Below, piece after piece: positions 1-9,242 of a stretch of DNA of 64,000 nt. The stretch spans positions 243,715 through 307,714 of the forward strand of contig NZ_FNDD01000003.1 of NCBI RefSeq assembly GCF_900100015.1, in the 5' to 3' direction. Within the stretch, counting starts at the first letter, position 1; each line of letters begins with the position of its first letter. This stretch comes from Vibrio xiamenensis (GTDB lineage Bacteria; Pseudomonadota; Gammaproteobacteria; Enterobacterales; Vibrionaceae). Below the pieces are notes generated by a model. The model worked only from the letters and a program-made list of their open reading frames with translations, was not told the origin of the DNA and searched no databases. A program made the position numbers and the translations under genes.

Positions 1-1
1 A

Positions 2-880
2 GGCGCGTATGTGCGTTCACTTGGCCTTGCGGGGTTGTTTGCTTGGGAAATCGATGCCGATAATGGCGATATTCTCAATGCGATGCATGAAGGATTAGAC
101 AGCCAGCCGCCATCAAATTACGCACCAATAGCGCAAGCGGGTAGCGCGCAAAACGTCACCGCACCAGTTACCGTAACCCTAGATGCCAGCGCATCCAGCG
201 ACAGTGATGGTCAAATCGTTAGCTATGCTTGGGCGCAAACGTCAGGCAGTGCGGTCACATTGAGCGCGCCAGACAGCGTTCAAACTAGCTTTAGCCTTGA
301 TGACGTCAGTGAAGTGGAAACCTTAACCTTTACTTTGACCGTCACGGATGATGACGGCGCAAGTGCCAGCGATTCGGTCACAGTGACAGTCAATCCGGTT
401 GGCTCTGAGCCTGAAAATAGTGCGCCAGTGGCAACGCTCACCAATGTAAGCTCGGCAAGCGCTGGGGATACAGTTGTCATCGATGCTTCAGGTTCATCGG
501 ATGCTGACGGCGATAGTTTAAGCTTTAGCTGGACAGTCCCCGCGGATATCGAAGTCAGTATCGAAGGTGCAACGCTAAGTTTTACTGCGCCGCAATATAG
601 CCAAGATACGACGTTGACATTCACCGTTGAAGTCAGCGATGGGGTTGACAGCGCGAGTGCCACAACCACAGTGACGATCGCAGGTGAATCAAGCACTGGT
701 GAGCTGTGTAGTAATCTTTGGGATGCAACGCTTGCCTACCCAACTGCGGGCACACAAGTCTCTTGGGCTGGGATTGTTTGGCAGAATAAATGGTATGCCA
801 ACCCAGGCGAGAATCCACTCGATTCTGGTGAATGGGGAGTGTGGGAGGAGGTTGCGACCGCAGAGTGTGCGACGCAATAA
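2..880 (+). CDS. GH18 chitinase, C-terminal part (5'-truncated by window)
   Basis: The reading frame is open from the first bases of the window, so the gene starts upstream and only about 292 codons are seen. The first ~30 residues (GLFAWEIDADNGDILNAM) are the typical end of a GH18 chitinase barrel. Two Ig-like/PKD-type modules follow (roughly residues 42-134 and 141-230), each with the D/S-rich DASxSSDxDG loop. The last ~55 residues form a CBM5/12 chitin-binding module with conserved aromatic residues (W..LAYPTAGTQVSW, the NKWYANPGENP stretch). The protein is probably a secreted chitin-degrading enzyme, a common vibrio trait. An intrinsic terminator follows at 925. I am sure of the modules and less sure of catalytic competence, because the active site lies outside the window. 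Confidence 0.85.
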   Translation, partial: GAYVRSLGLAGLFAWEIDADNGDILNAMHEGLDSQPPSNYAPIAQAGSAQNVTAPVTVTLDASASSDSDGQIVSYAWAQTSGSAVTLSAPDSVQTSFSLDDVSEVETLTFTLTVTDDDGASASDSVTVTVNPVGSEPENSAPVATLTNVSSASAGDTVVIDASGSSDADGDSLSFSWTVPADIEVSIEGATLSFTAPQYSQDTTLTFTVEVSDGVDSASATTTVTIAGESSTGELCSNLWDATLAYPTAGTQVSWAGIVWQNKWYANPGENPLDSGEWGVWEEVATAECATQ

Positions 881-924
881 CACCGATCAAAACATTTCAT
901 AACTCAGCGAGTATTTACTAAGTC

Positions 925-958
925 AGACCCCGCCAGTTGGCGGGGTCTTTGTGTTTTT
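925..958 (+). terminator. Intrinsic terminator after chitinase gene
   Basis: A perfect 10-bp stem (AGACCCCGCC / GGCGGGGTCT, loop AGTT) is followed by a T-rich tail. It ends the chitinase transcript about 45 nt past the stop codon. Confidence 0.9.
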
Positions 959-1017
959 AACCTTGGTTGAGGGTTATCTCTTTGCGATTAATGACTTGCC
1001 GTTTGAATATTGTTATG

Positions 1018-1039
1018 GTGTTATACATAAATATAACAC
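1018..1039 (+). promoter_or_regulatory. Inverted-repeat operator and promoter of GntR-ABC operon
   Basis: There is a perfect 8-bp inverted repeat, GTGTTATA / TATAACAC, separated by 6 nt and centred 31 nt upstream of the regulator start. A possible -35 (TTGCCG, 996-1001) sits 17 nt before TGTTAT inside the repeat, so bound repressor would cover the -10. YtrA-type GntR proteins usually repress their own operon from such sites; that this is the site is inference. Confidence 0.6.
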
Positions 1040-1059
1040 TAGTATGGCAGTGAGGCAGC

Positions 1060-1431
1060 GTGCAAGATTGGAGCGATGATCAGCCCATTTTTCGCCAATT
1101 GGCACAGCGGGTAAGCAAGCAGATTTTACAAGGCACATGGCCTGAAGGTAGCGCGCTACCTTCGGTTCGTAGTGTCTCAGCCGATCTCAAAATCAACCAT
1201 CTTACTGTGCTAAAAGCGTATCAGCTGTTGGTCGATGATGGTCTGGTTGAAAAACGCCGCGGCCAAGGCATGTATGTGTGTGTTGGCGCGCAAGCGCAAT
1301 TGCTCGCCGAGCAAAAACAGCAATTTATTGAAACACAGATTCCTGATATTGCCGCTACGCTGCGCCAAGTGCAGATGTCAATGGACGAATTTATCTCAAG
1401 ACTTAGTCAACATATTGAAGGTGACGAATGA
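1060..1431 (+). CDS. GntR-family regulator, YtrA subfamily
   Basis: A 123-aa DNA-binding protein starting with GTG. Residues ~10-75 form a GntR winged helix (QLAQRVSKQILQG, then LPSVRSVSADLKINHLTVLKAYQLL, then GLVEKRRGQGMYV). The C-terminal part is only ~45 residues of helix, too short for the FadR or UTRA ligand domains. This is the hallmark of the YtrA subfamily, which controls adjacent ABC exporters. The stop overlaps the ATPase start (ATGA), so the regulator is first in a three-gene operon. A perfect inverted repeat upstream is the likely autoregulatory site. The inducing signal cannot be read from sequence; cell-envelope-active compounds are usual for this subfamily. Confidence 0.85.
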   Translation: MQDWSDDQPIFRQLAQRVSKQILQGTWPEGSALPSVRSVSADLKINHLTVLKAYQLLVDDGLVEKRRGQGMYVCVGAQAQLLAEQKQQFIETQIPDIAATLRQVQMSMDEFISRLSQHIEGDE

Positions 1432-2300
1432 AGCCTGTAGTTCGTGTTCAACATGTCTCGAAACAGTATTCGGGACATCAAGCGGGCCAAGCCCATGCGC
1501 TGACCGATGTCAGTTTTGAACTTGGTGGTGGCCAAGTGCTGGGGTTGCTTGGCCATAATGGCGCCGGAAAATCGACCTTAATCAAAAGCCTGCTTGGCGC
1601 TCAAGCTTATCAAGGTCAAATCGAAATCAATGGTTGTGAGCCGCTTTCACAACGTGCCAAATTGATGGAAAACCTCGCCTGCATTTCTGATGTTAACGTG
1701 TTACCTGATTGGATGAGCGTTGAACAGCTGATTGACTACATCGCTGGCGTGCACCCCAAATTTCAGCCTTTGGTGGCACAGCAATTATTGGCACAAACCG
1801 ATGTGACGCTTGGACGCAAGATCGGCGCTTTGTCTAAAGGGATGAAAGTGCAGCTGCATTTGGCGATTGTAGTTGCCACCGACGTGAATGTGTTGATCCT
1901 TGATGAGCCAACGTTAGGGTTGGATCTGGTTTATCGTGATACTTTTTATCGCCATTTGATCGAATGGTTGCAAGATGGCGAGCGTACGTTACTTATTGCC
2001 AGTCATGAGGTGGCCGAGATCGAACACTTGCTTACCGATGTATTGATCCTTAAACACGGTCAAGTGGTGTGGCAAAGCCCGATTGATGAAATTCAAAACG
2101 CATTCTTTATTCTCGATGCCAGCGATGAGCATCGCCAAGTACTGGATCAATGTCAGCCGCTAATGGTGCAACCAGGACTGGGCAGCAGTAAATGGCTATT
2201 GCCACGCGCCTGTTATGACCAAGTTTCAAGCCTTGGCCAAGTGATGAATGTCGGTCTGACCGAGCTATTTCTGGCGTTGCAAAAGGGAGTGCAATCATGA
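1428..2300 (+). CDS. ABC transporter ATP-binding protein
   Basis: A 290-aa cytoplasmic nucleotide-binding subunit. Walker A is GHNGAGKST, the ABC signature is degenerate (LSKGMKVQ), and Walker B is VLILDEPTLGLD, followed by an H-loop (ASHEV). The ~60 residues after the catalytic core resemble the accessory C-terminal extension of exporter-type ATPases of the CcmA/YtrB kind. Its ATG overlaps the GntR stop and its own stop overlaps the permease start, so the three proteins are translationally coupled. It probably powers an exporter formed with the 276-aa membrane protein. The substrate is unknown. Confidence 0.9.
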   Translation: MKPVVRVQHVSKQYSGHQAGQAHALTDVSFELGGGQVLGLLGHNGAGKSTLIKSLLGAQAYQGQIEINGCEPLSQRAKLMENLACISDVNVLPDWMSVEQLIDYIAGVHPKFQPLVAQQLLAQTDVTLGRKIGALSKGMKVQLHLAIVVATDVNVLILDEPTLGLDLVYRDTFYRHLIEWLQDGERTLLIASHEVAEIEHLLTDVLILKHGQVVWQSPIDEIQNAFFILDASDEHRQVLDQCQPLMVQPGLGSSKWLLPRACYDQVSSLGQVMNVGLTELFLALQKGVQS

Positions 2301-3127
2301 ATCGTTATGTTGCGATGCTGAAAAAAGAGTGGATCGAATATCGTTACATTATGCGTATTCCTTTGTGGATTGGGCTATGTAGCTTGGCGCTGCTGGTGGC
2401 GTTATTTATGAATACCGCGCTGCAGGAAAATCTGTTGTTTGAAATGCGTTTTGGCGGCGATTTGACCAACTCTCATCTCAATTTTTCCAGTGGTATCAAT
2501 ACTCTGATTACTGGCGGGGCTGGGCTTTTGTCGATTCTGCTCTCAACCATGTACTTCCCCAAAACGCTGCGTAAACCGCGCCAAGAAGGCAGTTTGATGT
2601 TCTGGCGCAGCATGCCGGTTAGCGACGTCGAAACCCATATCATCAAGTTGGTTTTTGGTTTAGCCGTCATTCCTATGGTGTGCGCACTGCTGGTACTCGG
2701 CGCTGATATTTTGTTGTGGTTGCTGAATATGACATCCGGGCAGAAACTCACTTTGGCGCTTGAGCAAGCTTCGCTCTGTTACAGCTTGATTCACTGGCTG
2801 GGATTTTTGCTTCGAATGATCTGGGCCGGGCTGTTGTTAGTGCCGTTGGCTTTGGTCGCATTGGCGTTATCACAACGTATGAACTCGCCAATTTTGGTGA
2901 TGTTTGTTGCTGTATATGCGCTGAAATGGGGGGCGATGGGGCTGTTTAATTACTACGGTGTCAGCGATTTCTTTTCGGCGGTGTTTGCGATCCCGATGAA
3001 TGTGTTGCTTGAGGCGAATCCATTGAGCGTGTTTGCTTCTATGTCATGGCTTAGCTGGTTAATTTATATTGCGATTGGCGCAGGCGCAGCAATAGTTAGC
3101 CTGCATTACAGCAAAACATTAGAGTAG
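2297..3127 (+). CDS. ABC transporter permease (exporter type)
   Basis: A 276-aa polytopic membrane protein with about six hydrophobic segments: residues ~23-43, 70-90, 110-140, 165-195, 195-220 and 245-270. It has the N-terminal MLKKEWIEYR amphipathic start common in ABC-2-type permeases. It is coupled by ATGA overlap to the ATPase gene and is the only membrane partner in the operon, so a homodimeric permease is the likely arrangement. No substrate-specific motif is visible. Transcription ends at the shared hairpin 3159-3186. Confidence 0.8.
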   Translation: MNRYVAMLKKEWIEYRYIMRIPLWIGLCSLALLVALFMNTALQENLLFEMRFGGDLTNSHLNFSSGINTLITGGAGLLSILLSTMYFPKTLRKPRQEGSLMFWRSMPVSDVETHIIKLVFGLAVIPMVCALLVLGADILLWLLNMTSGQKLTLALEQASLCYSLIHWLGFLLRMIWAGLLLVPLALVALALSQRMNSPILVMFVAVYALKWGAMGLFNYYGVSDFFSAVFAIPMNVLLEANPLSVFASMSWLSWLIYIAIGAGAAIVSLHYSKTLE

Positions 3128-3158
3128 CGCGATTTACTCAAACTAGAGTCAATCAACA

Positions 3159-3186
3159 AAAAGGCGATGAGGATTCATCGCCTTTT
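3159..3186. terminator. Bidirectional terminator between ABC permease and torZ
   Basis: A 12-bp stem (AAAAGGCGATGA / TCATCGCCTTTT, loop GGAT) has an A-run on the left and a T-run on the right. It serves the converging permease (+) and torZ (-) transcripts. Confidence 0.85.
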
Positions 3187-3214
3187 CTTCTTGGAGCAGG
3201 GAGCGAGAAGTTAG

Positions 3215-5665
3215 TTAGCCGTTCTTTGGTGGATCAAACGCTGTTAATGTTAGCTCTGGACCGGTGTATTTTTCGATTTTAACCAGCGCTGAGTTAGCCG
3301 CGCAGCCATTGGCAAGCCTTGAGGTTGGAATGTCTAATGTCAGCACATTCGCGCCGCCGTTTTTACATATCCCTGTCGCTGGATCTAAATCAGGCCAGCC
3401 ACCTTCGTGAATACACACCGAGCCTGGTTTAATGCGTTCGGTAATCAAAGCGCCAACCAAGACTTGGCCGCGTCCATTAAAGGCGCGCACCAAGTCACCA
3501 TCGGCAATTCCGCGCGGTTTGGCATCTTGTGGATGGATCCAAATCGGTTCGCGATTGGCTATCGCATACCCGTCGCGAAGTTCGGCATAGTTAAATTGAC
3601 TGTGCAGTCGGTCAGCGGCGTGAGCGGTCATCAGCTGCAATTCGTCTTGTTTGGCGCTGCCGGTGTATTCGGTTGGTTCAAGCCAAGTTGGGTGAGCAGG
3701 GCAGTCTGGCAACTCAAATCCAGCGATGGTTTTTGAGGTAATTTCAATCTTACCACTTGGCGTGCCAAGTGGGTTGACCACTGGGTCTTGGCGAAAATCG
3801 GCATAACGCACAAAGCCCGCCGCCTTGTCGTTATACTTCATTTCAATCAGCTGATTGTTAGCCCAAAATGTGTCAAAGTTTGGCATCGCAACACGTGCCG
3901 CGCGGCCACTTTTTTGCGCTGCAACGTAAAAGCCATAAAGCCACTCCATTTCGGTTTTCCCTTCGGTGTAAACGTCGTGCCCGCCGGGTTTTAGAAGCTC
4001 TGCCATATCCGCGAATACGTCAAAGTCGTTGCGCGCTTCACCTTGTGGCTCAACCACTTGTTTCATCGGCACCAAATGCTGATTACTGTAGTCGCCAGTC
4101 ATGGTCAGGTCGTTGCGCTCAAAGGAGGTGGTGATGGGTAAAACCACATCGGCGTGTTTCGCTGCCGCGGTCCAATATGGCTCAGAAATCACCACTAATT
4201 CCGGTTTCTGCCAGGCTTTAATCAAGCGATTGGTGTCTTGGTGATGGGTGAAGTTTGCACCGCCTGCCCACCAGATCATTTTGATGTCAGGGAAGGTTAA
4301 GGTATGGCCATTGTGTGAATATTCGACGCCGGGATTTTCGAGTGCTTCGACGATACGCGCCACCGGAAAACTTTGTACCGCGCCGGAAATTGCCCAGTCG
4401 TTACCTGCCGATGAACCACCGCCAGGCGAAGCTGATATTGCTGGTAGTACGCCAGCATCACGAGTTGGGTTGCCGCCGTTTGAATAGTGATATGAGAAGC
4501 CAAAACCGCCGCCAGGCAAGCCGATTTGACCAAGCATGGCTGCGAGTGTTACCAGCATCCAATGGCGCTGCTCACCGTATTGCTGACGCTGCATGCCCCA
4601 ACCCGCCATGAGCATGGTGCGATTTTCAGCGAAAATATCGGCGAGCAGATGCATCTGTTTGGCAGGTAAACCGCAGATGGTTGAAGCCCAATCCGCGCTC
4701 TTCTCAATGCCATCTTGTTTACCGAGCAAGTAGTCTTCAAAGGTTTGATAACCTTCGGTGTATTTTTGCAAGAACTCGATATTGTGTTTGTTGTTTTTGA
4801 CTAAGGTATGGGCGATGCCGAGCATCATGGCCACATCGGTCATCGGGTGCGGCGCTACCCAAGTGGTATTATCACCGAAAAACTCTGCTGTTTCCGAGCG
4901 AATCGGGTCGATGATGATAACGGTTTTGCCTGATTTTTTAAGTTGGTGGAAAAACTCCAGCCCAGCGCAGTCAGTAGATGTCCAAGCGATTTTAAGGGTG
5001 TTGACCGGGTTAAGCCCCCAAAGCACCACCACATCACTGCTTTCTAAAATCACCGGGTAAGTAGTTTGCTGCTCATAGACTTCAATTGAGCCCACCACGT
5101 GCGGCATGATGATTTGTGCTGCCCCCGTTGAGTAGTCACCTAAATGGCCGGAATAGCCACCCGCCATACTCATATAACGTTGCAGCAAGGTTTGGGCTTT
5201 GTGCAGAATGCCACTTGAACGCCAGCCGTAAGAGCCTGCGAAAACCGACGCTGGTCCATATTGTTTGCGAATACGCATATGTTGCTCGTGGATAAGCTTA
5301 TACGCCTCAGGCCAAGACACTCTTACAAATTCGTCACTGCCGCGAGTGCCTTGTGGCTGCTCTGGATTAGCGAGATAGCCTTTACGCACCATAGGGTATT
5401 TCACCCTTGCTTTAGTATAAACTTGGTCCGGGCCCGTCAGCTGTAAGCTATTAGGCATGGTTTGCGCGAGAGCATTTTTAGTCGCGACCAATTTACCATC
5501 TTTAACTTCACACAGTATTGGCCCCATTCGGCCAGCGGTTAGCACGCCAGAACCGCGTTCGTTGCTCGTTGCGGCCAACGGTGCAAACGAACTAAAAGCG
5601 ACCGCACCAGCAGTGATACCACTGGTTTTTAGAAATCCGCGACGTGAAATATCAGTCATAGTCAT
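3215..5665 (-). CDS. torZ: Periplasmic TMAO/biotin-sulfoxide reductase, TorZ-like molybdoenzyme
   Basis: An 816-aa molybdopterin (bis-MGD) oxidoreductase that reduces N- and S-oxides in the periplasm. The N-terminus has a twin-arginine signal (SRRGFLK at 7-13, then a hydrophobic stretch, about 32 residues in total). Motifs of the DMSO/TMAO reductase family follow: SYGWRSSG (145-152) and GDYST (176-180), whose serine is the expected molybdenum ligand. [18 protein letters not shown] and the late [10 protein letters not shown] and [12 protein letters not shown] blocks are also present. The length is closer to E. coli TorZ (~809) than TorA (~848), and the partner cytochrome is TorY-sized. It lies 15 nt downstream of torY. 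No torD chaperone or torRST regulators are in the window. TorA is the alternative name. Confidence 0.88.
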   Translation of the reverse strand: MTMTDISRRGFLKTSGITAGAVAFSSFAPLAATSNERGSGVLTAGRMGPILCEVKDGKLVATKNALAQTMPNSLQLTGPDQVYTKARVKYPMVRKGYLANPEQPQGTRGSDEFVRVSWPEAYKLIHEQHMRIRKQYGPASVFAGSYGWRSSGILHKAQTLLQRYMSMAGGYSGHLGDYSTGAAQIIMPHVVGSIEVYEQQTTYPVILESSDVVVLWGLNPVNTLKIAWTSTDCAGLEFFHQLKKSGKTVIIIDPIRSETAEFFGDNTTWVAPHPMTDVAMMLGIAHTLVKNNKHNIEFLQKYTEGYQTFEDYLLGKQDGIEKSADWASTICGLPAKQMHLLADIFAENRTMLMAGWGMQRQQYGEQRHWMLVTLAAMLGQIGLPGGGFGFSYHYSNGGNPTRDAGVLPAISASPGGGSSAGNDWAISGAVQSFPVARIVEALENPGVEYSHNGHTLTFPDIKMIWWAGGANFTHHQDTNRLIKAWQKPELVVISEPYWTAAAKHADVVLPITTSFERNDLTMTGDYSNQHLVPMKQVVEPQGEARNDFDVFADMAELLKPGGHDVYTEGKTEMEWLYGFYVAAQKSGRAARVAMPNFDTFWANNQLIEMKYNDKAAGFVRYADFRQDPVVNPLGTPSGKIEITSKTIAGFELPDCPAHPTWLEPTEYTGSAKQDELQLMTAHAADRLHSQFNYAELRDGYAIANREPIWIHPQDAKPRGIADGDLVRAFNGRGQVLVGALITERIKPGSVCIHEGGWPDLDPATGICKNGGANVLTLDIPTSRLANGCAANSALVKIEKYTGPELTLTAFDPPKNG

Positions 5666-5680
5666 AACCTTCTTAACTCC

Positions 5681-6775
5681 TTAGTGACTAACCACATCTT
5701 TGGCGTGGTGCTGGAAGAACTTGGTCAAAATTTCTAGGTTGGCATCCGAAATATCGGTACGACCACCCATACTTTTAGCCACTGGACCCCAAGCGTTCAC
5801 GGTGAAATGCTCAGATGGAATTTTGGCGTGACAGGTTGAGCAGTAAACGTTGTCGAGCTCTTTGGCGTAATTCCAAATTGGCTCAAGTGTATCAAGCACT
5901 GGCTGATCGATACTGGCGTTTAAGCTCACCGCACGCCACTCGTTACCGTAACTGTCGGCTTCAAAATCATCGCCTTGAAGAGCTTGTTGGCCTTGCTCTG
6001 TAAGGGTTGCAACAATTGCGCGCTGACCTTTGCCCATATACAGCACTTGCTCAGCGCCTTTCATTTGGAAGGCATTGAGCGTGACTTGGCGTTTATCGCC
6101 GTCGTGGGAGGTCACACTCAGCTCAGTAGTTGGATTAACGCTGCCAAGTTCGCCCATGGCAATAGTGCTGATCGGATAAACCGTTTTAGCATCGGCTTTG
6201 GTACGTTTGGTAAAAGCAACCAGCGTGTCGTAGGCTTTGCTATCGAGTTCTGCTTCTGGCGCAAAATGCGCAACCCCTTTGTGACAGTCGATACAGGTTT
6301 GGTTGTTTTCTTTGCCGTAGGCGTGCATTTTGGCGGCATCTCGAGACTGAGCGTAGGTTTCCATCGCGTCACTGGTGTGACAAGAGCGGCAGGTGGCAGA
6401 ATCGTTATCTTTCATCTGCTGCCAAACCATCTCCGCAAGCTCCTTACGATGCGCCTGATATTTTTCTGGCGTATCGATTTTGCCCGTCACAAACTCGTGA
6501 TACACATCTTTAGAAGCACGGATTTTGGTGACTAAGTAGCTGACAGGATCTGAGGGAATGTGGCAGTCGGAACACTCGGCGCGAATCCCCTTAGCGTTAC
6601 TGAAATGCACCGAACCTTGGTACTCTTCAAACGGGGTTTGCATGGTATGACAGGAGACACAAAACTCAGTGCTTGACGTGTAGTGCATCACTGCTGCAGT
6701 GCCGCCGAGTGTGAGCCAGCCGATACCAATACCGGCAGCCGCGATTAAGGCGATATAACGTTTTTTGATTGACAT
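5681..6775 (-). CDS. torY: Pentaheme c-type cytochrome, TorY/TorC (NapC/NirT family)
   Basis: A 364-aa membrane-anchored cytochrome that carries electrons from menaquinol to the reductase encoded next. An uncleaved N-terminal anchor spans ~8-30. Five CxxCH heme sites are visible at residues 39-43, 68-72, 129-133, 161-165 and 312-316: four in the NapC/NirT domain and one in the C-terminal domain, which is the TorC/TorY layout. The length matches TorY (~366) better than TorC (~390). It is first in the torYZ operon. An FNR-like site lies upstream at 6936-6949, which would fit anaerobic expression. Confidence 0.9.
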   Translation of the reverse strand: MSIKKRYIALIAAAGIGIGWLTLGGTAAVMHYTSSTEFCVSCHTMQTPFEEYQGSVHFSNAKGIRAECSDCHIPSDPVSYLVTKIRASKDVYHEFVTGKIDTPEKYQAHRKELAEMVWQQMKDNDSATCRSCHTSDAMETYAQSRDAAKMHAYGKENNQTCIDCHKGVAHFAPEAELDSKAYDTLVAFTKRTKADAKTVYPISTIAMGELGSVNPTTELSVTSHDGDKRQVTLNAFQMKGAEQVLYMGKGQRAIVATLTEQGQQALQGDDFEADSYGNEWRAVSLNASIDQPVLDTLEPIWNYAKELDNVYCSTCHAKIPSEHFTVNAWGPVAKSMGGRTDISDANLEILTKFFQHHAKDVVSH

Positions 6776-7078
6776 AGCTCAGAATCTTTTTGTTATGGGA
6801 CGATGTCCGGGACTTCATTACCACTTTAGTGGTGATCTTGAGCTCTGTGGGCGTTACGCCTGTGTTTTGTATGCCTTTTCAACTATTGAGACAGGAGAGG
6901 CGGATTAAGTTGTAGAAACTTAGTGTTTTTATTTATTGATATTTATGAATAAATTACATGTTAATGATCACGGTGTTCAAAAGCGTGGCAGCCACTGCTT
7001 GCGTCACAGTACGTGTTACAAGCATCAGTTGTTATGCCTGATGGAACATTTAGTGGCTAGAAAAATTCACTTTGGTGA
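6776..7078. promoter_or_regulatory. Intergenic region holding torYZ promoter; FNR-like site
   Basis: These 303 bases lie between lapB (ends at 7079) and torY, both on the minus strand. Read on the minus strand, 6949-6936 is TTCAT-AAAT-ATCAA, one mismatch from the FNR consensus TTGAT-N4-ATCAA. The overlapping TTATTCATAA also resembles a single tor box. No small torE-type gene was convincing here. A weak CATCAG/CTGATG hairpin near 7023-7043 may end the lapB transcript, but it has no good T-run. Confidence 0.45.
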
Positions 7079-9223
7079 TTATTTCACCGCTTCATGAGCG
7101 GATTGGCGTTTGACAGTGCGCAGCTTACCTTTTTTCAGATCGCCCAGCACCACAGATTTCGGTCCATCGGCGACGACAGCCCCTTTTTCCATCACGATAA
7201 TGCGGTCCGCCAAATCGAGCATCGAAGGTTTGTGGGTGATAAGGATCAGCGTTTCACTTGGGCTTAACGAGGAGAGTTGCTGCTTGATGTGCAGCTCAGA
7301 GCGGTTATCCATGGCGCTGGTGGGTTCGTCCATGATCAATACTGGTGGACGACCCAGTAATGCTCGGGCTATGGTGATCGCTTGGCGCTGACCGCCGGAA
7401 ATCAACATACCGCCTTCACCGACTTGGCGCTCAAGTCCGGCTGGATCGCTCTGAGAAAACGCGGTTACGCCAGCACGGTTGGCTGCATCAAGGATGTCAC
7501 GATCGTCGGCCAACGGACGACCGAGGGTGATGTTGTCACGAATCGAGCCATAAAACAGCTGACTTTCTTGCGGTACACAACCGATGTTGCGTCGAATATC
7601 GATATGGTGGAGCTGCGAAATGTCAGTGTTGTCGATACGCACATGGCCCTCAGTGGGTTGATAGAGCCCCATAATCAGGCGCTCAAGAGTGGTTTTCCCT
7701 GAGCCAATGCGGCCAATGATCGCAACTTTTTCTCCCGGGCGAATGGTCAAATTCAGATTGCGAATCGCGGCTTGCTGGGAGTTGGGGTAATAGAAAGTGA
7801 CGTTGTCGAGTTCGATTTTGCCGTGAATGATGGGGCGATGCAGATAGCGCTTGCCACTTTGCTGTTCATCCGGCATGTCCATCACCTGGTTGATGATGGT
7901 CATCGCCGATTTGGCTTGATTGTAGCGCGATGAAATTAACGACAGTTGAATCATCGGCGAAATTGCGCGGCCACTAAGCATGGTTGCGGCGATCAGACCG
8001 CCCATGGTCAAATTTCCTTCGGCAATCAGATACACGCCAAAAATAATAATACCGACGTTGGCCGACTGTTGCACAAACCCCGCAGCATTTTGAATGCCAT
8101 CGGTAATTCGGCGACTTTTAATTCCCCAGTTCGCCATATAAGCCACGGCTTCTTCCCAGCGAAACTGAAACTGACTTTGGGCACCGAACAGTTTGACGGT
8201 TTCAAGCCCTGCTAAGCTCTCGATCAGGTTGGCGTACTTTTGTGAGGCGAGTCGCGAGCCTTCTTCAATCGCGCGGCGCAGCGGTTTTTGGATCAGTAGC
8301 GAATAGACCATCAATATCAAAACCCCGACGACCGGTACATAAACCAGCTCGCCGGCCATCAACCAAATGATCACCAAAAACAGAATCGAAAACGGTAGAT
8401 CAATCAGTGCACTGATGGTGGCAGAGGTAAAAAATTCTCTTATGGTTTCAAATTCTTGCAAGTGACGTGCAAACGCACCGACCGATGGCGGTTTGGCTTC
8501 CATACGAATGCCCATCACTTTGCTGTAGATTTTGGACGAGATCAGAATGTCAGACTTTTTCCCCGCGACGTCGATGAAATAGCTGCGCAGCAGTTTCAGT
8601 ACCAAATCAAACAGAAAGATCACCACAATGCCACTGGCTAGCACCCACAGGGTGTCAAACGCCAGATTCGGTATGACTTTGTCATAGACTAAGCGAGTAA
8701 ACATCGGCGCCGCGATGGCAAACAGGTTAATCAGAATGGAAGCGATCAATACATCGCGATAAATGCGTTTACTTTGCCATATCGTGCCCCAAAACCAATG
8801 GCGATGATCTTGTTTGAGAATTTCAGGGGAACGTTCATCGTAGCGAAATTGCTTTTTGACCAAAAAGTAGCGACCAATGAAGAGATCGTCCAATTCGGAA
8901 AATGCCATGCTAATCGGCACAAACCCTGAGTCCGCGGTGACCACTTCCACTTGGTTATCATCAAGGTTGAGTTTGTTGAGCACGCAAGCGTCGCCATTAC
9001 GCAGCAGTAAAACCACAGGCAATACCAAGGGTGAAATGGTTTTTAGCGCAGCGCGATTTTCTCTGGCAACCAAACCTGCTCGCTCGGCAGAACGCGGAAA
9101 CAGAAATGGGGTTAATTTGCCGTCGCTAAGCGGCAAACCGTTGATCAGCGCCTCTGGAGAATTGGCCAATCCATAGTAACGACTAACATAAATAAGAGAA
9201 TTGAGTAACGCGTCATGCATCAT
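7079..9223 (-). CDS. lapB: Type I secretion ABC transporter LapB
   Basis: A 714-aa inner-membrane exporter ATPase. Residues ~1-130 are a peptidase-C39-like domain without the catalytic cysteine, as in RtxB/LapB transporters of large adhesins. A six-helix membrane domain follows (~155-430), then a nucleotide-binding domain with Walker A (GRIGSGKTT), signature (ISGGQRQA) and Walker B (VLIMDEPTSAMD). The frame is open to 9346, but that extension lies inside lapD. I chose the ATG at 9223 because AAGGG lies 4 nt before it; a second ATG is at 9220. It is last in the lapC-G-D-B operon, 19 nt after lapD. The expected cargo is a giant RTX/Lap-type adhesin encoded elsewhere. Confidence 0.9.
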   Translation of the reverse strand: MMHDALLNSLIYVSRYYGLANSPEALINGLPLSDGKLTPFLFPRSAERAGLVARENRAALKTISPLVLPVVLLLRNGDACVLNKLNLDDNQVEVVTADSGFVPISMAFSELDDLFIGRYFLVKKQFRYDERSPEILKQDHRHWFWGTIWQSKRIYRDVLIASILINLFAIAAPMFTRLVYDKVIPNLAFDTLWVLASGIVVIFLFDLVLKLLRSYFIDVAGKKSDILISSKIYSKVMGIRMEAKPPSVGAFARHLQEFETIREFFTSATISALIDLPFSILFLVIIWLMAGELVYVPVVGVLILMVYSLLIQKPLRRAIEEGSRLASQKYANLIESLAGLETVKLFGAQSQFQFRWEEAVAYMANWGIKSRRITDGIQNAAGFVQQSANVGIIIFGVYLIAEGNLTMGGLIAATMLSGRAISPMIQLSLISSRYNQAKSAMTIINQVMDMPDEQQSGKRYLHRPIIHGKIELDNVTFYYPNSQQAAIRNLNLTIRPGEKVAIIGRIGSGKTTLERLIMGLYQPTEGHVRIDNTDISQLHHIDIRRNIGCVPQESQLFYGSIRDNITLGRPLADDRDILDAANRAGVTAFSQSDPAGLERQVGEGGMLISGGQRQAITIARALLGRPPVLIMDEPTSAMDNRSELHIKQQLSSLSPSETLILITHKPSMLDLADRIIVMEKGAVVADGPKSVVLGDLKKGKLRTVKRQSAHEAVK

Positions 9224-9242
9224 CGCACCCTTGGTTATTGAG

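Noticed and set aside
280..696. 138-codon minus-strand frame opposite the chitinase Ig-like modules
   Set aside because: Produced by the repetitive Ser/Thr/Val codons of the real gene.
5975..6535. 186-codon plus-strand frame inside torY
   Set aside because: Antisense shadow of the cytochrome gene, whose five heme sites establish the true coding strand.
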